NCBI RefSeq assembly: GCF_001641265.1
Contig: NW_020167545.1
Location: forward strand, 310,001-374,000
From: Pseudogymnoascus destructans
Lineage: Eukaryota; Ascomycota; Leotiomycetes; Thelebolales; Thelebolaceae
Length of the DNA stretch: 64,000 nt
Direction: 5' to 3'
A program made the position numbers and the translations under genes. Below are positions 44,090 to 53,918 of the stretch, piece after piece. The notes under the pieces are model-generated. The model was given only the letters and a program-made list of their open reading frames with translations. It ran no database searches and was not told where the DNA came from. Positions within the stretch are counted from its first letter, which is position 1. Every line of letters starts with the position of its first letter.

Positions 44090-45005
44090 AGCAAACAGCA
44101 GCAGAGTACTATTGTTGTTTGGTATATGGCCATTAGTGGAGGATCAAACGGTTACGTCTGGAATTACTTCCGACAGTGTATATTAGAATACAGTAAATAG
44201 AGAAAATGGATCCGATTCTCTCCTAGAACCTCCCGAAACTGCTTCCACTGTAAACTCTATATTGTAATGATATTATAACCCTGTATTATAGCCCTAACAT
44301 ATGCTCATACACGCTTCTGACTATGACGAAACTATTGTGTTACAATGTCAGATCTATTTTGTTATTATATCCCCAAGTATACTGTAATTTGATTCGCTCA
44401 TATATACCATTTGGTATATATGAGCTTATCTAAGATACCAATAATAGTGCTGGAATAGCTCATTGTGGAGAGGTTGTGTGGGGCAACTAGTCCTGGAATT
44501 GTGCAGGCTCTATCACTCGGCCCACATATGCCCCATACAAGATTTACTCAGCATCCTATTGGACTCTGCTAGCAGGGTCAAAAAAAAACGGCCTCCGCCG
44601 GTAAGGTATACATGTACGTTATGTACCTTTACATACAAATTACTATGTAGAGGTACTTACAGTCGCAATTGTGACGAGCCGCGTATTGAGCGAAGCGAAA
44701 AGTTTGGTCACGACGATTATCTAAAAGGTAGAAAAAAAGCTAAAATGTCCTGTACCCAAAAAAACTCCAGCCCAGGATATCAAACAAAACTATGCAGCCC
44801 AATCCTAGTAAAAGTTACAACAATGATGCTACAAACCATGAGTACATGTGGCGCGGTCGTTGGAGCAAGAGGTGGCCACCCGTCGCACCAGTCGCCGCTT
44901 ATATGTCGCATTGATACATCGTAGTAATACAACATCTATCTCATGGAGTCTTTATGTCTATTCTTCCTTTGTATACGCCCATTTATCGCGTGACACGTAT
45001 CGCAT
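44090..45005. other. Non-coding stretch, right flank of the composite element
   Basis: AT-rich. A palindrome with 14-bp arms, GCTCATATATACCA and its complement, lies at 44396-44425. A TACATGTACGTTATGTACC sequence occurs at about 44609. The right end of the composite transposon is probably in this interval. Confidence 0.4.
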
Positions 45006-46838
45006 CTATTGCTGAAGATGCGCCGGCAGCTCATTAGCTGGCAGAGGATGTTGGGGCAGCGAATCGTCGCCACCAAGCTTCTCCCACAGGACGCCCTCGA
45101 CCTGCTGCGCATTCGCCTCCTCGTCGCGGTTGCGCTTCTCGACCTTGCGTCCGCCGCGCGCCAGGTGCATGTTATCGCTTCCGGCGAGCTCGCGCTCGAT
45201 CATCTCGCTCGTCCACTTGCTCGACTTGAGCGGCGGCACGTGGATGAGGTACATGGTGTCGACCTCCTCGATGGTGCGAGTCGCCGACTCGACGAGGAAG
45301 AAGTACACGATGGCGACACCGACCAGGTTGCATCCGGCAAACACGTAGCCGTAGCTGAAGTCGATGGCGCCAGTGATGAAAGGAGAGAAGAAACCGAGGA
45401 GGAAGTTCCAGATCCAGTTGGAGGCGGTGGCGAGGGCCATCGCGTTCGCACGGTAACGGTATGGGAACATCTCGGAGTTGACGGCCCAGATCATGGGTCC
45501 CCAGGTCGACGCGAAACCGCAGATGAACAGACACGCGAAGACGATGAGGACGGTACCATAGGTCTTGGCGTCGTTGCTGCCCTCAATTGCTGGCTGGAAC
45601 TTGAAGTGTCCGATGGAGGCGAAAATCATGAAGCACATGAACATCCACAAGCCACCGGTGATAAGACACTTGCGGCGTCCGAAGTGCTCAACGAAGTAGA
45701 GACCGAAGAATGTAGCGCCAACGTTGACGCCACCCAGGATCATGGCCGTGACAAAAGAGTTCTGAAGTCCGACACCAGCGAAGATCGTGGTGCCGTAGTA
45801 GAAGAAGTAGTTGGCACCGGTCAGTTGCTGGAACATCTGTAGGGCCATGGCGAGCATGGTACGGTAGCCCATACGTGGACCAGTAAACACCTCGTACCAG
45901 GCGTGCGATCCTTGAGATGCGCGGATGTTGGCGTTGATCTCGGCAGTCTCGACGGCGATGGCGCGATGGTTGACGGGAACGCCGTAGAACTTCTGCATCG
46001 TGTTGAAAGCGCGCGTGTTGAAACCCTTGCGGATATCATAACGGGGCGACTCGGGAAGCATGAGCATGCCGATGCAGAGGATGAGTGCCCAGAGGTAGCC
46101 AATGGCCATTGGAATTCTGTAGGAGCCGGTATCCGTGCGCGATTCGGTGCCGAAATTTATACAGTTGGATGTGAAGATTCCGATGGTGATGAACAATTGG
46201 TAGGAACACACGACGGCTCCACGAACCTGCTTTGGAGTCGACTCCGACATGTATAGTGGGACGAGAACGGAGAGGGAACCGACACCAAGACCAGCGACCC
46301 ATCTGCCCATCGCTACACCAACCCATTGTCCATCGCCAACAGCAATCTGGATAGTAACGCCAACGGCGAAGATAAGACACCACCAAGGAATCGAGCCTCG
46401 GCGTCCAATTCTATCCGCGAGCGGTGCAGCAAGCAAGGCTCCAATGGCAGTCCCGATACTGAGAAGGGCGACAATGAGACCCGATCGTACATTCGAGAAA
46501 AAGAGCTTCCCGTCTGCGTTCGTCTCTCCAAAGCGTTCCAAGAAGACTTGCATCTCCAGGAATCCAGAGATTTGTCCTGTATCGTAACCGAAGATGAAAC
46601 CACCCATGGCAGCAATGACAGCCATCACCGCGGTCCTGAAGGTTACGCGTGGTACCTTCCCATCGTCGAGGTTCGGGTTGTTCATGATGGTCTCGGTATC
46701 GTCTGTGTTTTGATCGAAATTGATATTGGCGATTCCGCCCTCCTGCTCTTTGATACCGAGATCTGAGGAAGGGCTCCCGGACGTGTCGAGTCCATTGCCC
46801 GACGCCTTATAGCCCTTCACTTTGTCGAGGAGTCCCAT
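45006..46838 (-). CDS. MFS sugar (hexose-type) transporter, 610 aa
   Basis: Plasma-membrane sugar porter with 12 predicted TM segments. Family signatures: GYDTGQISG in TM1 (84-92), DRIGRRGS in loop 2-3 (about 142), PESPRYD after TM6 (262-268), FFFYYGTTIF in TM7, HFGRRKC in loop 8-9, and ESATRTIEEVD after TM12. The cytoplasmic tails are of normal length. The ORF is intact, GC-rich and free of introns. Fungal relatives are glucose/hexose transporters or sensors; the substrate cannot be fixed from sequence. Two GTGGGG boxes (about 46841 and 47005) upstream could be carbon-repressor sites, which is weak evidence. Confidence 0.92.
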   Translation of the reverse strand: MGLLDKVKGYKASGNGLDTSGSPSSDLGIKEQEGGIANINFDQNTDDTETIMNNPNLDDGKVPRVTFRTAVMAVIAAMGGFIFGYDTGQISGFLEMQVFLERFGETNADGKLFFSNVRSGLIVALLSIGTAIGALLAAPLADRIGRRGSIPWWCLIFAVGVTIQIAVGDGQWVGVAMGRWVAGLGVGSLSVLVPLYMSESTPKQVRGAVVCSYQLFITIGIFTSNCINFGTESRTDTGSYRIPMAIGYLWALILCIGMLMLPESPRYDIRKGFNTRAFNTMQKFYGVPVNHRAIAVETAEINANIRASQGSHAWYEVFTGPRMGYRTMLAMALQMFQQLTGANYFFYYGTTIFAGVGLQNSFVTAMILGGVNVGATFFGLYFVEHFGRRKCLITGGLWMFMCFMIFASIGHFKFQPAIEGSNDAKTYGTVLIVFACLFICGFASTWGPMIWAVNSEMFPYRYRANAMALATASNWIWNFLLGFFSPFITGAIDFSYGYVFAGCNLVGVAIVYFFLVESATRTIEEVDTMYLIHVPPLKSSKWTSEMIERELAGSDNMHLARGGRKVEKRNRDEEANAQQVEGVLWEKLGGDDSLPQHPLPANELPAHLQQ

Positions 46839-48298
46839 GATGGTGGGGTTTCGACAAGTTTGTTTCGTTACAATAAAATTGAATAAAAATTATTTAGGAA
46901 GGAGAATGTGAGGTCTAAGAGGGGGGATAAGAAGTCATGGGAGAGTGGAACGAGACAGATTTTCTTTTTAAATGGATGGCGGATGGGGCGGATTCGAGTC
47001 GAGTGGGGGATATCAGAAAAAGTGAGAACTCCGTGGTATGACATCATGGTAGACCCAAAACCTCCCTTGGCTCGGCGTGGATGTGCAACGCGACAACCCA
47101 TTGGGTCGGCAAACCGCTTAGTCAGCCGAACCTGCTTTTGTACTGTGTCGGTGTCGGAACGGAGTGGCACGGGGTGCATTTGCGGCTGTGGAAACTTCCA
47201 CATAACCTGTACTTTGGAGATACGACGTCAGTGGTCGTCGCGGCAGAGGCTGAAAGCATCATGACATGATGAACCAGAGGGGTTGGACCTGGGGACGCGC
47301 GGGGGATGAAGATGGGGTGAGGAGAAGTTGGAGATTCATGGAGATGGAGGCGAAATGACTTTTGGGAGATTCGGCGAGTTGAGTTGGAGAAGCAGTTGAG
47401 AAGGAGATGGGGATAGGCGGCAGACCCATAGGCAACGCGCAATCACGTGAAACTTGCATTTATCCTGAAATCTCCTCGCAGGAGTTCACGTCTTAATCAT
47501 CTCAAAATGCATAATCGTGACGAATCCCATTGATGTTTCGGGATTCGGTGATATGCATGTGATAGTTCTATGTATCCTATTCGCCTCCTGCTCCACAAAT
47601 ATATAATCACGTGACTGTACAATTATCCAGAGTCTCCCAGATCCCCACCGAACCCCCACCCCACCCCACCGAACCCCACCGAACCCCCACCGAACCCCCA
47701 CTCCCCTTTCTGTTCTCACGTGTTCTGCTAACCTCATCTCCACTTTCGTCTCCACAGTCCCTTCTCCAATACCGGCAGGAATACGTACCCCATATCACGT
47801 GATAACTCTAACCATATAAAGTCGAAAACTCATCGTTATCATCCTCTATATTCTCCCTATCATCCTCATAAATCTCCTAAATTTCTCTATATTTCTACCG
47901 ACACCAGTGCCTCCCGCCAGCGCAAATGGGATCGCCAACGGGGAGAAGGCGGGAGGCGGCGACACGAGGACCGTGATAATCGTGCATGGCCCGGGACAGG
48001 AAGGCATTGTGTCCGTGGGGACGATTTACACAGTTGGTTTCTGCGCCGGGGAAAGCGCGCCTGGCGCTGCGGGACTGTGGCAGGGGAGCGAGGCGTTCAC
48101 GGGGGTGGAGAGCGTGCAGAGGGATAGTATGGTTTTTCTTTTGCCGCCCTGCTTTGGTGGATGGCTTGTTGTGTGGTGTTGTTGATGTGTGGGTATGTTG
48201 GTGTGCGGGGAGGAGTGGTTCTGTTGTCGTGGGTTTGCTTGCTGTGAGGGCGGGGTTGGGTGAGTGAGGGCTGGCTGGGAAGGGTGTTCTGTGTTTCG
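46839..48298. other. Upstream region of the sugar transporter and 5' flank of the broken transcription factor
   Basis: No gene recognised. About 47641-47712 has tandem CCGAACCCCCAC-type repeats. A CATATAAAG TATA-like box is at about 47812, followed by a GC-rich frame (47907-48185) that does not resemble a transcription factor. The zinc-cluster N-terminus expected upstream of 48299 was not found. Confidence 0.45.
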
Positions 48299-48903
48299 AT
48301 GTTAGGATGGTGAGTGAAGCGCGCGCGGAAGTCAACATCAACGAGCCGAGCATCGAGACGCTGCAGGCGCTGCTGCTGCTGTCGCTATCCTTTATCGCCT
48401 TGGGGAGCGAGAAGAAGGCGTATATGCTTTTAGGTGAGTCGGTCCGGATGTCTTGGCGTGGTGGTGGTTGCTAATGTGTGTGTGTTACTAGGATCTGGAA
48501 TCGGAATGGCCGTGGCTCTCGAAAAGAATTCGCCTTCTACGGGCGCGTTTTGGTGACCATGAGGGTAGACGGAGGATTAATGCGCTGTCGGGGATCATCG
48601 ATGGCCGCTTCGACCCGCAGACGCGAATCGGTCCATTAGGTAACATGACCAGAACAGACGCCGCCGCAGACTTCGCTCGCCAGATGATAATTCCAACCTC
48701 GGATCCGCCTCGCGGCAAGACAGGAGTAACCTCCAATACCACGCCGGCAGCGGCAAGACATCACAAGGCGGCACGGGCCTGCTCTTCGACATCGTGAGGA
48801 TCCTGGGTAACACATCGCTCTACCTCGCCGCCGGCGGCGTCAAGGGCGACAGCCACTTCCCCTGCCACAGCCTGTCGAACCTCTCCAAGATCCGACAGGC
48901 GGC
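48299..48903 (+). pseudogene. N-terminal side of a fungal-specific transcription factor domain, with an internal inversion
   Basis: Plus-strand pieces read MVSEARAEVNINEPSIETLQ, ALLLLSLSFIALGSEKKAYM, then an intron (48434-48491) and GSGIGMAVALE. Further on they read NLQYHAGSGK, LLFDIVRILGNTSLYLAAGG and SNLSKIRQ, in the order of fungal_trans domain proteins. The segment expected between GMAVALE and NLQYHAG lies here in reverse (about 48523-48720, minus strand: READPRLELSSGERSLRRRL, FWSCYLMDRF, then after frameshifts GSKRPSMIPDSALILRLPSW). The remaining C-terminal half is at 52190-53150. Confidence 0.8.
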
Positions 48904-50153
48904 GGTATGCGTTTGGCTTATCTGCTGGTACTGCCTTTAACGATCTTAAAGCAGCTTGAACAGCAAGGTTTATAATGTGCCCAATACATCTGACATCGCC
49001 TTCTTTTGTTGTATATGCCCATGGTTGCTGTAATGTAGTTTCGTTCTTGCATGCTAAGTTCTCATATTCTGAGAGCATGGTAGTGTTTGCAGAAGCATTA
49101 TCACGAGTGATAGTAAAAACTGCAGGAGTAATACCATAGTCGTCTGTAACAGCTATTAACTGCCCTGCAAGATATTCACCAGAATGGATTGGCTCTTGAA
49201 GCTCAATAACATCTAAGACTGTACATCGTAACTGCCACTTATCAGAGATCCAATGTGCTGTTACTGCAGCGTATTCAGAATAGTTGCGTGCAGACCAAGT
49301 ATCAGGTGTTAAAGATATCCGTCCACCTTGTGCAGTATGCTGCTGTAATTCAAGTTGTAACCTTGCTTTATGAATGCAAAATATCCGTTGCAAGTCTCTT
49401 GCAATTGTCGTCCGTCCAATTACAAGTGTTGTTGGATTTAAATGGCTAACAAGCTGCCGGAAGGATAGACTCTCAGATGTACGCAATGGTAGGTTATTAG
49501 ACACAATAAATGAGAGTAGAAGCTCTCTAAATTTTGACGAATTTGGTACTTTGCGAGGCTGGAAGAATGTAGCTGTAGTTGAAGAAGAAGGCTGTGTATC
49601 TCCATCTTGAACATGCTTTTTCTTATATTGTGCATGTATTGCTGGATGTTGTGTCTTTAAATGCTTCCAAAGATTACTCGTTGTCTGCATCTTTGTAGGT
49701 TGTGACGGTGTATATGTGCAATGTGGCTGCAAGCACTTAAATGATATTCTTAAAGGCGCATTATCAAGAATAGTACGAGAGTATAGACCCTTTGCAAAGA
49801 GGATTGAGTCAGAATCTGGTAACAGTTGGTCTTGAGGCCGTACAGGCATGCGTACAAGTGGTAGGGGCAAGAGTGGATCTTGAGAGGCATTCTTATATTT
49901 GCTCGGGTCGTCTAGGGGCGGCGGTGATAGCGAAGACTCGCTCATCTTGACGATGGTAAGTATCACAATAATATTCAAGTCATTGAAAGCTTCACTTTGC
50001 CTATGCTATAATTCTGTCTACGTCCTTACCCCGCTCTCTTGGCTGTCTCAACTACTCGAGTAGTACTCGAGTAGTTCAGATTTCTTCGAGTCGAGTACTA
50101 CTCGAGTAATTCCTCGAGTACTACTCGCAACGAGTAGTACTCGGGCAACACTG
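48904..50153 (-). pseudogene. hAT transposase, 5' terminus and N-terminal half
   Basis: The hAT end is at 50153 (CAGTGTTGCCCGAGTACTAC on the minus strand), followed by repeated CTCGAGTAGTACTCG palindromes and an ORF starting at 49978. The protein has a BED-type zinc finger (CLQPHC then HLKTQHPAIH) and the hAT RNase H-like core start (SLTPDTWSARNYSEYAAVTA, ITRDNASANTTML, CIGHIINLAVQAAL). The hAT sequence ends at KPNAYR (about 48905) and the frame then runs by chance through the transcription factor. Its continuation is at 53155-53395. Confidence 0.85.
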
Positions 50154-50404
50154 ACATTGTCACAAAGAAAAGGAAAAGACTATTGCCTTCAACAATTAGA
50201 TATTTACTATGTCTACGGGATTGGGGGATAATTGTCGACGAAGAAGATATAGGTTAGGCATAGTTAAATATTTCCCATAGTTTTCAATATTCTATACACT
50301 CTATTTAAGCCTTAGGTTCGAGTCATGATTCGGCGAATACCTCAAAAATATGAATGAATCACCGAATCGCCGAATCGTATTCGGAGGTGGTTCGCCGCAC
50401 ACTG
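50154..50404. mobile_element. Terminal remnant of a second hAT-type element
   Basis: It ends in GGTTCGCCGCACACTG (50386-50404 inverted), the same terminus type as at 5429. It contains several GAATCGCCGAATCG-type repeats. The transposase-bearing hAT at 48904-50153 seems to have landed in it. Confidence 0.55.
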
Positions 50405-52189
50405 ATCCCCCCCGGCCCCAAAAAAAGGCAAACAAGGTCACCACATAGGAAAATATGGCAATAACAAATCCAATCCGAAATGAAACGCGCGTTCCTGACT
50501 ACACCTACCCCCTCCATAATCTCTACCAATCCCTCACTTCGTGCGTTCTGTCTTGGTTTCTTCATATCCCTCCTTTCTCAAGCTGCCTCCCCCATCTCAA
50601 CGTCACATATATGGCACTGCAGTTGCACCGCCCCCTCGGGGAAATGTCCTGTCTAAAGTAGCGGGGTAAAATGCACTAACTACCGGACCGTTTGTGGGGT
50701 AAACCAGCATCTCTCTCTGTCCATCTATCTGCCTACCAAACCTCGTGGCTGGCTGGCTAAATAGCTCACCACTGTAGTACCGCATCTGCTGCGGGTGGGT
50801 AAATGCTGGAAATACTGGAAATACTGGTGAGGCGCTGGGTAAAAGGAGGATTGGATGGGTGTCAGGTTGGGTAAAGGAGGAGTGGCGCTGGGTAAACGCA
50901 TTCTTGTCTGGGGGAGGGGGAGGGGAGGGGGATGTGTCCTTCTTTGTACATTCCCACTCCCATTTCCATTTCTAATCCCATTTCCAATCCCATTTCTACC
51001 CCCACCTCAGCTCAGATAATGACATTAGTCCGTAGGTCACATCAGCTCACGGAAACAGAGAATAGAGAGGATTTGTATAACAGGTAGTGTACCCTTATAC
51101 ACCTGATTCATTCGCGTTAATATCAGTTCGGAATTAGATACTCCCCCCCCAACCACCCAGTATGTCATATCGTATATCCCCCCCTCCCCCCCCCTGCCCC
51201 AGAAAAAAAATACCCCCAGAACCACCCAGTATGTCATATCGTATATACACCCCCCCCTCCCCCCCCTGCCCCAGAAAAAAAATACCCCCAGAACCCGAAA
51301 ATAAACGGTTGAAACACCACCCCCCCTCCCACCATATTGACAATCCCATCGTACCCCTGCCCATCAATAGGGGTGGGATGGGGTATTTTTATCAACACCC
51401 CATCCCACCCCCCCCTTCCCTCTCCGGCTCATATCCCATCGCCCGAACTCTCGCCTACACACTCCCCCGAACCACACAACCAAAGATATGAACATGAACA
51501 CCGCACCACACCCCGCAGGCGAGCACACACCGAGCTACACACACAGTTAGACGCCACGTCGCCTCTCGATTTGGCGGGATCAGGTCCTCCTTGCTCTTTC
51601 CAGTAAATAAGGTTTCTCCGCATTGTGTAGCTTCGTATCGGCTCGCAATCGCATCCCCGCGCGTCTCAGCCCTGCGCTCATCTCGTAACGGTAGATCAGG
51701 AGGATGAGGAAGATCCCCGCTCCGCTCCGCTCCCGCGTGCCTGGTGCGTTCCCCGGTCCAAGAACGAGACTACCGGTAATGCCGGTGGCAAGGCCAAGTT
51801 TGGTTTGTCGATCGATTGAAAATCCTGCTTTCCTTTCCTCTCATCTCCATCCCTTCCCTCTCGCTCAAGTAGATTCCTCAACCACACTACCCCATGCCCC
51901 CCCCTCCACCCCCCCAAGAAAGAAATTCAACTCGCTCGGCCCGCCCCCACTATACTCATTCTCAGCCAACTGCTCCAGCAGCGTCAAAAACGGATCCTTC
52001 TACCCATCCCCCTGTCCTCCCACCCCCCGTCCTCCCCCATTCCCAAGCGCGCCCGCTACACCGCATCCACTCCCCGGTGAGGGCGTTTCCGCGTAGAGAT
52101 CGGTGCCGGGGGGTGCGGTGGAGAGGGGGTAGAGCCCTCCACCCCGCTGAACTGCGCGGCATTGCCATTGCCGTTGCCGTTACCATTCC
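50405..52189. other. Non-coding, pyrimidine-rich spacer inside the inverted segment
   Basis: No recognised gene. A unit of about 70 bp (ACCACCCAGTATGTCATATC plus a C-run and AAAAAAAATACCCCC) is duplicated in tandem at about 51152-51294. Long C- and T-rich runs create spurious Pro-rich ORFs. If the inversion is undone, this spacer would lie between the transcription factor and the hAT element. Confidence 0.5.
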
Positions 52190-53150
52190 TCAGATGCTCG
52201 GGGTAACCGTTGCCGGCGCCGAGGGACATGGACGTCCTCGAGTGTCGCGGGGCGGATGTGCCCCGTTGCTGGTGATAGGGAAGGAAGAGGAGTTGAAGAA
52301 ATCGAGGTGTGGTAAGGTATCTGTTGTTGCTGAAGTCGGGTTGTTGCCGTTTGTGGAGGAGTCGTGGAGGCGCGTAGGAAGCTCATTCCCCTCCCCCGCG
52401 TCTTTCTTCCTCTTCCCCGTCGCCGTCGTCGCAGTAGTTGGATACGCCGCTATCCCATCCGGGAAATGCGACGACGCCGCGGGCATCGCATGCAAATTAT
52501 GCGCGCGATACTCCTCATCCGCCGCCGGATGCCTCAACGACACCTCCGCCAACGAGGCATGCGCGCCATCAAACGACGCCCCAGGTGCCGCATACCGATC
52601 AAAGAAATCCTCCAGATGAAAGACCGGCGAATACCTCATCGGCGACGCAGCGGGGTTCTTCAGCAGCTACGCATGCCGCGCGTACAGCGCCTGCAGCGTG
52701 TCGCGCTGGTGCTGGACGAGGGCCCAGGTGTACCGCAGTTCGGAGAGCTGGTGCATGGAGCGCGAGAGCAGGTCGGGGGAGGAGGAGAAGACTTCGTCGG
52801 AGTGCGAGGTCTTGTAGTGCGAGCCGTGACGTGGACCGTGCCGGCGCTGCAGACGCAGTAGCCTACGAAGGCGGGCCATTCGGTGGAGCCGGCTTGGCGG
52901 CCGAGTTCGACGAGCTCGGCGATGGCGTTGGCGTGGAGAAAGCAGAGGTTGGTGGCTTCGATCTGCCAGCTCTGGTGTTGTCCCGTCCCCGCCAGCTCAG
53001 CGAGGTCAATGGGCAGGAAAGGGCGGTAGATGAGCACGTGGATGAGGTGGTATATGAGTTCCGCGAGGATCAAGATCGTGCTATCGGGTTGGTGGAATAG
53101 TGGAGTGGTGGAGGCGAGATGTCTGCGGTCCCCGAGGCCCAGATATTGAG
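52190..53150 (-). pseudogene. C-terminal half of the transcription factor, inverted
   Basis: Minus-strand reading gives LNIWASGTADIS, a frameshift, TTPLFHQPDSTILILAELIY, LIHVLIYRPFLPIDLAEL, SWQIEATNLCFLHANAIAEL and WPAFVGYCVCSAGTVHV. A further frameshift near 52815 is followed by HYKTSHSDEVFSSSPDLLSR, ELRYTWALVQHQRDTLQALY, then YSPVFHLEDFFDRY and a low-complexity tail to 52190. This is the C-terminal part of the same kind of fungal-specific transcription factor as 48299-48903, and the break falls between SNLSKIRQ and LNIWASGT. Confidence 0.8.
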
Positions 53151-53154
53151 GTGA

Positions 53155-53395
53155 GTATGGAGCTGCCCGAGTTCCATCACTACCAGAAAATGAGTCAGTA
53201 GCTGTTCTTAGCAAACTTCGGCGTCATATATATGTGTTTCACAACCGACGACAATGGAAGGATGCCTTAAAAAAGCAATGTGAAGCTGCAAATATTGAGT
53301 TTAAGCAGCTTAGCCTCGATATGCCAGTATGATGGAGCTCAACATATTATATGCTTCATTTAGCGTTAAGATTACAAGGTCCAATAACAGCTCTC
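53155..53395 (+). pseudogene. Middle part of the hAT transposase
   Basis: The open frame reads PSLPENESVAVLSKLRRHIY, RRQWKDALKKQC, MPV(stop)WSSTYYMLHLAL and RLQGPITALC, the hAT segment that follows the CIGHIINLAV region. It is in opposite orientation to its N-terminal half at 48904-49978. It is cut at 53396 by a Gypsy LTR. One stop (TGA for expected CGA or TGG-type codon near 53329) is present. Confidence 0.75.
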
Positions 53396-53642
53396 TGTAA
53401 GGATGCCTTCTCATCTCTCATTCTAGGGAGTAGACTCTGGGTAGCTGCGGGGTCACGTGTGATCATTTGGGTGGGCTAACTGAGTCGGATGGGTTTCGGG
53501 TACTTGAGACAATCGACTCACGGGGTTCCCCCATCATCTTTTTTGTATCCTTCGTAGTAGACCTATAGGATAGCATCCGTTTAGCCTCCGACTTGCACTC
53601 TCATATGCTATTACTGTGAGCTGGGTGCCCTGTGTCCTTACA
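53396..53642 (+). repeat. 5' LTR of the decayed Gypsy element (247 bp)
   Basis: TGTAAGGATGCC to GTGTCCTTACA, followed by the same ATACAAAAAAGAT primer site as the intact copy. It is closer to the LTRs at 6104 and 20632 than to that of the intact copy. Confidence 0.9.
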
Positions 53643-53918
53643 TTATACAAAAAAGATCACGCCTGCCGGGGACGGCCGTACTTAAATAATATCCCACACC
53701 GGAACGACTCAGGAGAACTACCGTTACACCATCGACTGCGACTCAGTGACGTTTTGGAGGAGAGACCTGACGACTTCAAATAGCCGTGATTCCAGAGATC
53801 TCACGGACAGCCAGTGGATCAGGGTTTGATTCTTCAGAACAAGCTGGTAAAGTCGCTGACGCGTTGGCGACAAATAGGATACGAGATCCTTAAGAACCCC
53901 CTCATAGCATAGAGGAAA

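Noticed and set aside
24985..44470. Terminal inverted repeats for the composite element
   Set aside because: I compared the flanks and saw only weak AT-rich similarities (for example GACAGTGT followed by ATATTA in direct orientation), not convincing TIRs.
45009..45842. 277-codon plus-strand ORF
   Set aside because: It lies wholly antisense to the intact sugar transporter in GC-rich codons, where such shadow ORFs are expected, and has no domain.
51704..51822. Possible histone-like N-terminus (GNAGGKAKFG)
   Set aside because: The match is limited to a few Gly/Lys codons followed by a stop; nothing else of a histone is present.
51152..52096. Several Pro-rich ORFs
   Set aside because: They are produced by C-rich simple sequence and a tandem duplication, not by coding constraint.
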